The notes under the pieces were generated by a model that was given only the letters and a program-made list of their open reading frames with translations, searched no databases and had not been told where the DNA came from. A DNA stretch of 64,000 bases from Calonectria ilicicola (taxonomy: Eukaryota > Ascomycota > Sordariomycetes > Hypocreales > Nectriaceae), in contig CP085830.1 of assembly GCA_020809705.1 (NCBI GenBank), positions 1,364,001-1,428,000 on the forward strand, written 5' to 3'. Positions 43,986 through 57,323 of this stretch are shown piece by piece. Within the stretch, counting starts at the first letter, position 1. Every line of letters begins with the position of its first letter. A program made the translations under genes and the position numbers.

Positions 43986-44444
43986 TTAATTTTTATATTT
44001 ATTATTAATAATATTTATTATGAAGCTTTTAGTAAATTATAAGTTTAATTAAAAGAAGCTTTAAAGCTATAATAATAATAAATATAATTAAATTTAATTA
44101 TATAATTTACTTAATTAAAATATAATTAATTTATAATAAGATTATCTTTATAAAAACTTAAATAATTATATTTAAAATACCTTTTTTTATTAAGATTATA
44201 AAATTTAATATATATTATTTATTATTTTTAATATAATATTTTTTTAAACATTATATTTTTTAAAATTATAATTTTAATTATTTAAATATTAAAAAATATA
44301 TTAAAAAATTTTTTATAAATAATTATTTTTTAAATTATATTAAATATTAATTAAAATTTATTAAAAAAATAATATAAAAATATAATAATTTTAAATTTAA
44401 AAAATTAAATTTAAAAAAAAATTTTTATAATAAATATTATTAAT

Positions 44445-44835
44445 TGTTACGACCCATGTCATACCCAGGGCGATCTAGGATAGCAGAATACCACACCCTA
44501 TAAGAAAACCAGCTACCCTATAGTCGCACACAACCAATTAAATAAGAAGCAATAAAGGCAACTGTTATAATAAGTGCAAAAGGTATTACACCTAGCGTAC
44601 TAAGTGCACTATATATACTAAAATAAAATAGTAGTATATAGATAGATTAGATCCTACTATAAGAAATAGAATTAATTAGCTTTTAATATAATTTAGTTAT
44701 TTTAATTATAATTAATTATTACTTAATATAATATTTTTATTATTTTATTTATTATAATATATTTAATTATCTTATTAATAATAAATCCTTTATTTTAATT
44801 AATTTATTAAATTAAGAATTAATTAGATTATTATA
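44445..44835 (+). repeat. 5' LTR of the gypsy element
   Basis: The LTR begins TGTTACGACCCATGTCATAC and ends in TTATA, where the canonical terminal CA has become TA. It aligns with the 3' LTR without indels. The first 150 bp keep many G residues; the distal part has lost them. Confidence 0.88.
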
Positions 44836-44879
44836 TATTAAAAGCTCTTATTTAATTAATTATTTATATTAATAATTAA

Positions 44880-47800
44880 GTAATAATAATATCTGAAAAG
44901 AACCCTATTACTACTACTCCTCCTAACAATACTAAATTAACTACAAAATTATAATAAATTAAGAAGAAACTCACAGATATACAAGCCTAGCTTAAAGCAA
45001 AAGAAGCTAGAACCACTATAATTAAAGAAAATAAAAATAAAAATATTAATAAAATTCTAAAACCTCTAATCTTAAAACCTTTTTTAAAAAAAGCCACCAA
45101 TATAATCTCCTTCCTTACCCAAATAAAAAGATACTTTTACTTCTTCTTAACCTAACTTATAACTCCTAAAGTTTAAGTATTATATATTAAAACCCTTCTT
45201 TAAGAAGATATAAAAGTATAGTTTAAACTTATTATAAGAGATTATTTAGAAAATAAGAATAATATTAATTAAGTTAAAGAAATTTAAAAGATCTTTAAAG
45301 ATTAGAAAAATTTTAAAATTATTATTAAAGATAATTTTAGTATAATTAATATAAAATAGTAAGCTATAAATTAATTATATAAGTTTAAATAAATAAAATC
45401 TTATAATTAGTATTTAGCTAAGTTTAAAAGAATTATAATATAAATAGCTTAAGATAATAATATATTAATAGAATTTTATTATAAAGGTTTAAAAAGTAAA
45501 GTTAAGAATAAAATCTATAAAAAAGATTAGTTAAAGAAACTCTTAAAATATATTAAAAATATTATTAAAATTAATAAAAAATAATTTAACTAATATAAAA
45601 AATACACCTAAAATAATAAAAACCTATATATCCTAAATAAAGAAAAAACCTAAAACAAATAATAAAACACCACATATAAGACTTATTTAGGACCAATAAA
45701 ACTTAATACTACCTAGGGTTATAATAAAAGTAAGATTATCTATTTTAATTACAAAAAGAAAGAATATAAATCCTTTAAATATTGCTCCTCGAAAATAGGA
45801 AATTAATTTAAACTTATACTAGAAGAATAGAAATAACTTAATACTATAAAAACTTAATAAACCTTAGTATTAAAAAGAAAAGGGGATATTATAGGTAAAG
45901 TTATTCTTATTATTATTAGAAAATATAAATCAATTACTATAATTAAGTAATATATAAAAGATTATAAATTATATAAAGTAAAACTTACTTTGCAATAAGA
46001 AATTAATAAAGCTATCTAAAAAGTATAATCAATCTAATAAGAAGGCTAGTCCTACCTTCCCTATAAATAGTTAAAATAAGCTAAAAAGATAAAAATCCTT
46101 ATATTTATTCTAGATGTATATATTAATAAAGTACCAGTATAGTAGAATACCTATACTTATAATAAAAATAAAAATAAGAAATAGATAACTAATATTAAAA
46201 AAATAGCCTAATAAATTAAGGAACTCTTATAAGATAAAGACAAAGTCTTCCTACTTATATAAAACAAATAATAATTAAAAAACCACAACCCCTAATCTAT
46301 CTAATATAAGAAAGATAACCCTAAACTAAACATAATATATAAAGAACATAAGAACATCTTATAAATAAGCTACTATAATTATAACTACTTTTAATATATA
46401 AAGTAAAAATAATATATAATATACTTCCTTATTAAAGTAGAAAATATAATTATTTACTATACTTATAGAAAATACTTTAATTAATATAAAATAATAAAAA
46501 GAAACCCTTACTACTAGTTTATTATATTAAAATTAAATAAACTTAAGTTCCTTAATTATAATAAACTACCTTAAAATAAATATTAAAACCTTAAATACAA
46601 TATCTATATAATAAATAAAGTAATAGCTTAGCACTAAATAAAATTAAAAAATAAGTAAAGCTTTCTATAGAAGAGTAGTAGGAGCAATTAGGGCAATAAT
46701 CTCTAAAGTTATTAAAAGAACTCCCTAAAAAGCTCTATATTTTATAATTAAAAAGTAATCTTAATAATAATTAAAAATAAAAGTAAAGATTAAAAAGAAA
46801 TAATTTAATATTATAATAAATAATGGAGCTAAGTGAAATTATATAAATCCTTAAATAATTAATAAACTTTAATTATTATAAATAATAAAAGTTAATTTAT
46901 ATAAAATTATTAATATAAAAGGAATATCTTTTAAATATAATAATAGTATTATAAATAAAAAAATTAATTATCTAAAAGTCTTTATTAAAGGAAAGAATTA
47001 AAAAATAATCTTTAATATTATTAATATTAGATAATATAATCTAGTTTTAGAGTATTTATAATTATATTAATATAACCCTAATATCTATTAATATATTAGC
47101 TAAGTATAAATATCTAAGGAGTATAATATAGCTAGTAATATTTTTATAAAATATAATAAAAGATCTTAAACTCCTAACTTTAATTAAGTAGAAGATATAA
47201 GTAAAAAGAATCTTTACTATTTAAAAAAATAAAATATAAATATAAGAATAATTAGAAAAGGTAAAAATAATAAATAATTACTTATTTTAAAATATAATTT
47301 TAATAAATTAATAAAAGCCTTAAAGAAATAAAAACTAAAGTAAAAATAAATAAACTATATAATATACCCTTATAATACTAAATCTATAAAAAGCTTTTTA
47401 TAAAAGAACTAAATATTAAACTACCTAAGTTTAGCCAGTAGGATCATAAAATCATCCTTAAAGATAGATCTAATACCCAATTTTACCCTATTTATAATCT
47501 TAATTAAATTAAGTTTAATACTTTAAAGGAATATATTTAAGATATACTTAAAAAAGAATATATTTATATTTCAAACTTTAAAGCTAGTTACCCTATTATA
47601 TTTATACCTAAGAAAAATAGAAAGCTATGCCTTATTATAGATTACTAGTAGCTTAATAATATTATTATTAAAGATTATACTTTATTACTATTAATTAATA
47701 AAATAAAAGATTACCTTTATAGAGCTAATATCTTTATTATATTAAATCTTAAAAGAGTATATAATCTTATTTATATTAAAGAAGGATATAAATGGAAAAT

Positions 47801-50100
47801 CACTTTCTAAACTAAGTTTAAATTATTTAAATACCTAATTATACCTTTTAAACTTATAAATATATTAATATTATTTTAATAAATAATAATTAATATACTA
47901 TAAAAATATTTAGATATTTTTATTATTTGCTATCTAGATAATATTCTTATTTTCTTTAAAAATAAAAAAAAATATAAAGAATATATTTATAAGATCTTAA
48001 AAGCTCTCTAAAATACCAAACTCCTAATTAAACTAGAAAAAAGTAAATTCTATATTTAAAAAGTAGAATTTCTAGAATATATTATTAGCCCTAATAAAAT
48101 TCATATGGACCTAAAGAAAGTTATTATAGTAAAAGATTAGAAAGAATCTACTAATATAAAGAAAGTATAAGCTTTTCTTAGATTTATTAATTATTATTAA
48201 AGATTTATTAAAGGATTTAGTAAAATTATCTTAGGTATAATGGAATTAATTAAGAAAGGAATTATTTTTTAATAAGGAAATAAAGTATAATAATTATTTA
48301 AAGTTATAAAAAATACTATTTTAAAAGAACCTATCCTTATAATATTTAACCCTAATAAGCCTATAGAATTAGAAACTAATATATTAGACTTCGCCCTAGG
48401 AGCCTAGATTGGATAATAAGATGAATAAAGAAACCTACATCCTATAGTATTCTACTTATATAAGTTATATAGCTTTAAATTAAACTATTTTATTTATAAT
48501 AAAGAATTTCTTATTATTATTAATACTTTTAAAAAATTTTAATAATATTTTTTAAAAAATAATTATAAAATTATAATATATATTAATTATAAAAATATTA
48601 CCTACTTTATAATTATTTAAAAACTTAATAAAAAGCAATTATAATATATAGAATATTTATTTAAATTTAATTACTAAATTATCCATATTAAAGGAACCAA
48701 AAACAGCTACACCAATACAATTAGCCACTAATCTAACTATAACACAAAAAAACCAAAAATACAGAAAAAACTATTAATCTATAATACTAATAAAGAACTA
48801 GAATAAGCCCTAATTAATAAAATAATAATAAAAACAAAAAAAATAATCACTACTATAAAAGTAGAAGGATTATTATATATAATTAGAACCACTACCATAG
48901 AAATACTAATATAACAAGTAGAACAAGGCAATCTACTATTAAAGAAAATTAAAAAATATAATCTAGCACTTTTAAAAGAAGAAAAAATAGATTATCTATA
49001 AGTACTAGAGGAATATTAAATAAAGTTAATAAAGGATATTTATAAATATCCCTTATATAGCTATAAAGGTATTAATAAAATCCTTAAAAGAGTTAAATAG
49101 ATATTTTCCTTTACTAAAATAAAAAAGAAAGTTAAATAAATATATAAGAAATATAGCTTATATTAATACTTTAAAAAACCAAGATATAAACTATATAAAT
49201 TATTATAATTATTCCTTATTATATAATAACTATAAGATTTAATTATAATAAACTTTATTATTAACCTCCCCTTATTAGTAGACCTTACTATAGGAGTATA
49301 TTATAATAGTATTTTTATTATTATTGATTGTTTTATAAAAATAATATATTACTTTTCTTATAATAAAGTAATAAAAGAAAAATAATTTACTTATTTTTTT
49401 TTTAATATATAATTATTATATATAGATTATTAATTAAAATTATTTTAAATAAAGAATAATTATTTATATTAAAATTTTAATAAAGCTTAATATTTTTAAT
49501 AAGATTAAATTATAAATTAAGTATAGCCTTCTATCTCTAAATAGACAGATAAATTGAATACTAAAATTAGGAAATTAAATAATACTTATAATACTATATT
49601 AACTATAAGTAAACTAATTAAGTAGAAAAGTTATTTATTATATAATTAATATATAATATATCTTATAATTATAGTATTAAAATAATATTAATAAAAGTTA
49701 ACTTTAGCTTTATATTAAACACTTACTAAGCCCCCTTAGAAAGTATAATTCAAATAAAAGTTATAATTAAATTAGATAATCTAAGAAAATTATATAAAGA
49801 AATAAAGATAGAACTTAAGTTTATTTATAATATAATAAAAAAATATTATAATTTAAAAAGATTAAAAAGATTATCTTTTTTAAAGAGAGATATAATCTAT
49901 TTAATAATAAAAAATCTTATAATAAAAAGATAAAATAAAAAAATTAACTTTATATAGATTAGGTTATATTTAATTAAAAGAAAAATATTAGAAAATAATT
50001 ACAAATTTGACCTCTTAGATAATATTAAGATTTACTTTATCTTCTATATCTTATTATTAAAATCTAATAATAGTATCTAGATAAATATAGAATTTAAATA
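44880..50100 (+). pseudogene. Decayed gag-pol of the gypsy element
   Basis: Gag, protease, reverse transcriptase, RNase H and integrase traces can be followed by eye in one orientation. Cysteines of the gag knuckle have become Tyr, its His has become Tyr, and one Asp of the reverse transcriptase active site has become Asn, all by C-to-T or G-to-A changes. Many CAA, CAG and TGG codons are now stops. No restored sequence is offered. Confidence 0.8.
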
Positions 50101-50315
50101 TAAATTATAAATAAAAAATTTAAAAAATTAATAAAAAATTAAAAAAATATTATAAAAAAAAAAAAATAAAAAATTTAAAATTAAATAAAAAGATTATAAA
50201 AAAATAATTTAAAAATCTACTAAATATCTTATATATTATTTAAAAATATTAAAAATATTCTTTTAATAAATAAAAAAAAGATTAATATTAATAATATATA
50301 ATACTAATACTATTT

Positions 50316-50513
50316 TTAAAAAGAGCCTTCCTCCACTACAATCTCAGCCTCTATTACCTCCGCTACTCTAGCACCCCACTCTTCCAGATTATCCTTCAAT
50401 TTCTCTAGGCACTCTAACTTGGTAAATACTACTATTATCTAAGACTAGGTCTCTAAGATAATCTTTTAAGAAGCTTTTAAAGAAGTATATAATAAGTTTA
50501 ACTTACTTTGCAT
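50316..50513 (-). pseudogene. Antisense frame near the 3' LTR in a RIP-spared patch
   Basis: On the minus strand an ATG at 50513 is in frame with a 65-codon reading that ends at TAA 50316-50318. Three internal stops (TAA, TAG, TAG) all lie in the upstream half and are of the kind produced from CAA or CAG. The downstream half (50,324-50,460) is unmutated-looking, of much higher GC than its surroundings, and reads as a charged helix (KLECLEKLKDNLEEWGARVA). Extra antisense frames between pol and the 3' LTR are known from some plant Ty3 elements; whether this one was ever expressed is unknown. Confidence 0.5.
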
Positions 50514-50948
50514 TTCTAACTACTATTAATATAACTTTTTCTTTTCTTTAATAATATAAAGAATTATTATTATTAATATATTAAGCTAGCTAGATAAGAA
50601 ATAATAAAAAACATATATAAGCTATATTTTCTATATTTATATAATTATAACTTTTATAATTTTAAATATACTTAAAATAATAAATTAAACTTTTACTTAT
50701 TATATAAGAAAGGCTAGTACTTATATAATATATATAAATTATAATAAATATTTTAAAAAGATTAATATAATTAATAAAACCTTTAATTTTATAATTCTTA
50801 TAAATAAAAGATACTTTTATTACCTTACTTAATATAATATTAATATAATAAAATAATTATAAATTTAAATTTAAATAATATATATAAAAAAACTACTATA
50901 ACCTATTATACTAGCCTTAAGAATAAGACTAATAAAAAGAAAATATTA

Positions 50949-51339
50949 TATTACAATCTATATTATACCTAAAGCAATCTAAAATAACAAAATACCACAC
51001 CCTATAAGAAAACCAACTACCCTATAATTACATACAACCAATCAAATAAAAAGTAATAAAGGCAACTATCATAACAAGTATAAAAGATATTACACCTAGT
51101 ATATTAAGTATATTATATATATTAAAATAAAATAATAATATATAAATAAATTAAATCCTACTGTAAGAAATAGAATTAATTAGCTTTTAATATAACTTGA
51201 TTACTTTAATTGTAATTAACTATTACTTAATATAATATTTTTATTATTTTATTTATTATAATACATCTAATTATCCTGTTAATAATAAATCCTTTATTCT
51301 GATTGGTTTATTAAGTTAGGAATTGACCAGATTGTTATA
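50949..51339 (+). repeat. 3' LTR of the gypsy element
   Basis: The LTR begins TATTACAATCTATATTATAC, which differs from the 5' LTR only by G-to-A and C-to-T changes over this stretch. Its distal end keeps more G residues (GATTGGTTTATTAAGTTAGG) than the 5' copy does. It ends immediately before the TTAAT duplication. Confidence 0.88.
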
Positions 51340-51364
51340 TTAATAATAAATATAAGAATTAAAT

Positions 51365-51563
51365 AATTAAGATTTAAAAAGAAATAAGATTTATTTATAA
51401 TAATATAAACTAAAGAAATTAAAGAAGGTATAATTTTATATATATATAAATAAACCTTATATAAATACTAAGATTAAGAAAAAGAGAAAGTTAAATAGTA
51501 CTTATTTAAGTAATTAAAAGTGCTTTTTTTTATATTTAATATTTAGTAATAATATAATTATTT
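51365..51563. repeat. Right arm of the interrupted inverted repeat
   Basis: This is the reverse-complement counterpart of 43,823-43,985 and starts about 20 bp after the target duplication of the gypsy element. Its core is TTAAGTAATTAAAAGTGCTT near 51,509. Confidence 0.65.
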
Positions 51564-51622
51564 ATTATAAAGCTTTTCTTTTTAAATCTAGATTTTTAAA
51601 TTTAAATTTATTATTATAAAGA

Positions 51623-51866
51623 TGTAGCACCAAGAGAACCAATCAAGCACACATACCGAATATATACTAGCATAAGATACTATAAGGTAAGAATACCTAT
51701 AATAATATTATATAATAAATATAGATAAATAGTTTTATAGTTTATTAAATTAAAGTCTTAGTAATAAAAAAAATCTATTATAATCTTATTTATATTTTAC
51801 TTTAATTATAAATCTAGTTTATTATAATTCTTTAATTTTTTTTTAAAAGATTAATATATTATATAA
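51623..51866 (+). repeat. LTR-like repeat, copy 1
   Basis: The segment begins TGTAGCACCAAGAGAACCAA and matches copy 2 at 60,097-60,346 in the same orientation. Differences are mainly transitions plus a few small indels. It may be a solo LTR or the 5' LTR of the gypsy remnant that follows; flanks give no clear target duplication. Confidence 0.7.
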
Positions 51867-52612
51867 ATTAATAATTAAATTAAAGTTAATTATTTATAAA
51901 AATATATTAATAAAGAAATTATAATAATTATTAATTTTTAAATTAAGCTTTTAATAATTAATAATTATAAATTATAAAGTAAAATAATAAATAAAATTAT
52001 AAAAAATCTATAATAAAAAGAGTATATTAGTAAACTTAATAATTAGAATATATATTCTATATATTTTAAAATAAACCAATTAATAAGTAAAGAGAATAAT
52101 AAACTAATAGATCTTAATTATATCTATATTACTAATTAAAAATAAGAATAAAAACTTAATTTTAATCTATATATTATATATAATAGACTTAATTATATTA
52201 CTATCAATTCTTATTAATTAGATAATCTTATTCCTATACCTTTATAACTAATAAACTAAAATTATATTAATTAGATCTACTATTAAAACCAAGATTATAA
52301 ATATAATTATAATTATAGCTTTAGAATATATAACTAAGAAGCTTTTACTTAAAATTATAATAATAATTATATATAATTATAGCTAATTTATAACAAAAAC
52401 TAATAAAAGAATTAATAAATAATATCTTAATTATAACCTTTATTATAATCTTTATAATAAGTATACTTAATATGATAAAAATATATAATTAAAAAAATAA
52501 TTTTAAAGATATTTAGTATTATAAGTAATAAATTAACTTAATTAATTAAGATATAAGAATATTAATTAAAAGGCCTACTTTTAATTTAAGTTATAATTAA
52601 GGATTAATATTA

Positions 52613-54471
52613 ACGTATATGATAAGCGAGCGTCGCAGACAAGCGAGCATCATAAAAATCCCTTATACACATTATAAAATATTTAATCAACTACTTTACA
52701 ACAACTAAATATATCCCAATTAAATATTAAGGCTAAAATCTTTCTTACCCTTTAAGCCTTTTAAAATAATTAAAAAATAAGTATTTAAAAGATTATAAAA
52801 ATATATAAGATTAATAAATATTAATTATATTATTAGTAAAAGGGAATTTAGTTTTAAAGTAATATTATTTTTAATTTATATAAGCTATTTAATTTAAAAG
52901 AAAAGATTATTATTTAATTTATTTTAGATTTAGATTTATAAGGATTTTCTTTAAGGTTATATGGTATTAAGGAAATAGTTGATTAATTGCTTATTAATTG
53001 AAATATATTATCTATTAATAAATATTAGGCTTTAAATTTTATTAAATGTTATTTAAAATTTAAAATATAATTCTTTTATAAATATAATTATAAAAGGGCT
53101 AAATATAAAGATCTAAAGATAATTAACAATTAGTTTTAATTTATAGCTAATATAATAAGAAAGTATAATATTTAATTAAATAATATATATAATTTTAATA
53201 AGATTAGCTTTGTAATAGATATTATTATAAGTGGAATAGTTATAATAGGTATAGAAAGATATTTAAATTTAAAATTGATCTAGCTTAGAAATTAGGAATA
53301 GATAATAGTAATTTAAGCTATTAATATAAGAGATTAGGCTATTTTACTATTTCTTATTACTATAAGCTAATATTATCTTATTAATTAGTATTAAAAAAGC
53401 AATCTTTTAGATAATTAGACTATTATAATTACCTAAAATAACTAAATTAATAATAAAGTAGATCTTAAATAGTTAAAGTATTTTAATTATTATATAAATA
53501 ATTAATTAATTAATTATTATTATTTTTTAATCCTTAATAATTATAAAAATTATTATTTAATTAAATTTAAAGAATATTATAAAAATAATAAAATTATTAT
53601 ATTTTATATACTATTTAATTTATCTTATCTACTTTAATTACTTAATATTATATACTTTAGATTATTAAAAATAATATATAGGAAGAAAATAGAGTACTTA
53701 ATTAAATACTTAATAATTTATATTTTAAAAATTAATTTTTTTCTAGCTTTTTATAATATATATAAAGTTATTATAATAAAAAAAATATTAAAATAGATTT
53801 TAAAAAAGCTAGATTTAATCTTTTAGATTTAGAAAATATTATATTAAAGTTTAATATATAATTATAAACTTTAATATTATTTAATTAAATAATTAATTTA
53901 TTTATATTTTAAATATTAAAAACTTTAAAAATTATTATTAAAATTAATTTATAATTTAAATATTTTAAAAAGTAAATTAAAAAGCTTTAAAATATCTTTT
54001 TAAAATCTATTATTAAAATATTATTATTACTTTCTAAAAAAATAAAAATTATTATATATAAAATAATATTAATAAAAGCTAAAATTTAAAATCTTTAATA
54101 AATAAATAAAATACTTAATAAATATTAAAAAATAAAAAGAACTAAATTATAAGATAAAAGGATAATAATAATAACTAATATAAGAAAAGTAATTAATTAA
54201 ATAGAAGCTAATATACAAATATAAATAGAAATATTATAAAATAGTAGCCAAGGGAAGTTAGTACAATTGATTAGAAGATATTATAGAACTTATAGTAAGA
54301 CTGATTATAATATAAGAATATATTAGGTAGTTATTGAGATCTCTAAGGAAGAGAAAAGTGATTAGAATTAATTGATTGGATGTTTTGTAGTGTTTTTATC
54401 TTGATTGAAAAATGAGGTGTAGTGAAAAGTGTAATATTTGTTTGTTTGTAATGCTTGCTTATTATATATGT
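52613..54471 (+). mobile_element. Complete Fot1/pogo-type DNA transposon, RIP-inactivated
   Basis: The element is 1,859 bp, the usual Fot1 length, and is flanked by TA (52611-52612 and 54472-54473). The left end ACGTATATGATAAGCGAGCG and the inverted right end ACATATATAATAAGCAAGCA pair except at G/A sites, as expected after RIP. The plus strand carries traces of a DDE transposase, including the block around 53.60-53.86 kb typical of the family. Near the C-terminus is a zinc knuckle at 54,282-54,323 whose Cys and His codons are now Tyr. The terminal 200 bp are less mutated than the rest. It is inserted between the LTR-like copy at 51.6 kb and the gypsy remnant at 55 kb. Confidence 0.85.
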
Positions 54472-55479
54472 TATATAAAAATAAAGATAAATTAATTAAA
54501 GCTATATTATTAAATAATATCTGACTTAAACTTTATTTATTATTTAATATAATAAAATTTTTTTATTAAAATCTATCTTTTTAATTTATATAATTTAATA
54601 GTATTTACTCTTTTTAAAATTAATAATCTAATTAATAATAATTTAATTATATTTATATTTATTAATAAAAAAAGTAATCTAAAAATATAATTTAATTATT
54701 AAATTATTAAAAAAATTAAAATATATCTATCTTATTAATAATACAATTTAATTTATAATCTTATATTATTTTATTATTTAATTATATATTAGAAATTATA
54801 TAAAGATCTTATTTATATTTATTATAAATCTAAGAAAAAATAACTTAATTATTCTTAATTTATTATAATTAAATTATTATAATTTAGATTATAATTAATT
54901 ATAAAGATAACTTACCTTTAAATCTAAATATTATTTATATAAATATTTACTTTAAAAAATATTAGAAATTAATTATAATATATTTTTAAGTATTATAATA
55001 TATATTTAAATTTATAATTATTACAAAATCTTTATTAAGAATAATAATAAACATAAGACTTCTATAAAACTAACTAGATTTTTTATTAAAGATTAATTAA
55101 TAAATTTAATAGAGATTGAAGTAATTAAAGATTAAAACAAAAGGTCTAGAAAATATCTACTATTAGCTTGATTTTTTATAAGTTTATATTACTTAAGATT
55201 AAATAAATAATAATTATAAATAAGAAAATTAAAAAATAAATTAAATTAAATATTTATATTAAATTTATATAATATTTAAATTATTAAAGTAAGTAATTTT
55301 ATATAATTTTATAAATAAAAAAAATAATAATAATAACAATCTATTTATTAAAATTATAATAATTAATTAAAAAAGAAGAAATTAAATAAATATTTAATAA
55401 ACTTTTATAAAATTTATTAAAGATCCTATAATTATAAAAGAAATCTTTTTAATAAATTATAATAAATAATTATATAATA

Positions 55480-57000
55480 AAAGAAGTATATAAAACTTTT
55501 GATTTATATTTTTATAATTTCTTATAAATAAACTTAAAGAAGATTATAAAATCTAAAATATTATATTAAAAGATTATTTAAATTAATATAAATAAATTTC
55601 TTAATATTAAAATAGATTTTATAATTAAAGAGATTAAAAAAGATTATTATAAAATTTTTATTATTTTTTAAAGTATTTTTTAAAATAAAATATAAATATC
55701 TTTTTATTATATAAACCTTAGAATTATAAAATTAAACTTATTTTTAAAAAAAGTATTATATTAAGGGGGTTAATTATTTTTATTAAATAAATTTAAATAT
55801 ATTAAAAAATAAATAAATAAAATATTTATAAAAAGCTTTATTAAAGAATTATTATTATTTACTATTATATTATTACTTTTAATAATTAAGTTAGATAGTA
55901 GAATATATATTTACTAAAATTACTAAAAATTTAAGATAATTATTATTAAAAATAGATATTTATTATTTTTAATTTATAAAATATTTAATTTTATTTATAA
56001 TAAAATAAGAGCTAAATATATAAAATTTATATATAAAGTAATTAAAAGATTAGAAGAAGTAAATTTATAAATTAATATTAAAAATTTATTCAAGGTTATT
56101 TTTTAATTATTAAATTAATAATATAATTATTAAGAAAAGGAAAAAAATAGAAATAAATTAATATTTAAATAAAGTATTTTAAATAAAATATTTTAAATAA
56201 TTAAAAGAAAATTTATATAAGTACTTATACTTATTTATTATAATTATAAAAAATATATAATAATAAAAATAAATATATTAAATTAGATATTAGAAGGTAT
56301 ATTATTATAATATAATAAAAATAAAAGGCTTTATTCTATTATATTCTTCTTTTTAAAATATAATATAATAGAATATAATTATAAAATTTATAATAAAGAA
56401 CTCTTAATTATTATTAAAGTATTAAAAGAATAATAATTAGAATTAGTAGACCTATTAATAACTTTTAAAATTATTATAAATTATAAGAACCTTTAAATCT
56501 TTATAATAATAAAATAATTTAATTAAAAATAAATTAAATAATTTAATTAAAAATAAATTAAATAATTTAAATTCCTAGTATAATTTAATTTTTAAATAAT
56601 ATATTAATTAGAAAAAAAGATAATATTTTTAAATACTTTTAACTAAATTCTAAAAATAAAATCTATAAATAATAATAATAAATATATTTAAAATTAAAAA
56701 TATATAATCTTTCTTTAAAAAAACTAGATTTTATAATAATAAAAGAATTACTTAAATAAATAAGAAATAATAATAATAAAGAATATCTTATATTTATAAT
56801 AATTAATATTAATTAAATTATTTTAATTAATTTTATATATAAAAGATACAATTATAATAGATTAATAATAAAAATAATAAAAATATTATAAAATTAAATA
56901 ATATAAAAATAATTTAAATAATTATAAAATAAATTAAAATATAATAAAGTAAAATATAAGATTATTAAAGATTTAATTTACTTTTATAATTATATTTTAT
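55480..57000 (+). mobile_element. Second Ty3/gypsy remnant (RT, RNase H, start of integrase)
   Basis: Plus-strand traces read as a reverse transcriptase N-terminal half (55.8-56.05 kb, ending with an NRYLLFLI-type motif). Then, after an unusually short gap, RNase H follows (56.25-56.47 kb, with a YDKELL-type block now partly mutated) and sequence resembling the start of integrase (56.7-57.0 kb). The reverse transcriptase YLDD region is missing, which implies an internal deletion. Limits are approximate and no LTR pair can be assigned with certainty. Confidence 0.6.
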
Positions 57001-57060
57001 ATTAAATTACTTTAATCTTTATTATATTATAATATATAGAATATATATATTAAGTATAAG

Positions 57061-57200
57061 GGTCATTGACCAGGGTGATCTTGAGAGTTATAGAACAGAT
57101 TATATTATAGTATATAGACTTTAACTTAACAAGCATTCCTCAATCACTTACCAAAATTCTTCAATAAACTAAGTAGATTATATATCACTTCCAATTATAA
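57061..57200. other. Less mutated patch inside the AT-rich block
   Basis: GGTCATTGACCAGGGTGATC and about 100 following bp keep normal C and G content. TGACC/GGTCA forms a small palindrome (GGTCATTGACC). I do not recognise the sequence; it may be an LTR end or an older unique sequence that never duplicated. Confidence 0.45.
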
Positions 57201-57323
57201 TAGTACTAAGATCCTAATTATTCTTATAATTATCTCTTTTTTTTAATATTTAATTCTTAAGTGTTTATTAGTAGTTTTTTTATTTTAAATAATTTTGTAT
57301 ATTTATAGTTATTATTATATATT

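Larger units (their letters stand above)
44445..51339 (+). mobile_element. Complete Ty3/gypsy LTR retrotransposon, RIP-inactivated
   Basis: The element is 6,895 bp long with two 391-bp LTRs and is flanked by the 5-bp target duplication TTAAT (44440-44444 and 51340-51344). Coding traces on the plus strand follow the Ty3 order: gag with a decayed zinc knuckle at 45,741-45,782, reverse transcriptase at about 47.47-48.24 kb with the catalytic motif reading YLDNI at 47,931-47,945, RNase H at about 48.37-48.56 kb, integrase at about 49.1-49.7 kb, and a chromodomain-like tail near 49.99-50.09 kb. Stops occur throughout, so no product is possible. It is the youngest insertion visible in its neighbourhood. 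Confidence 0.9.
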
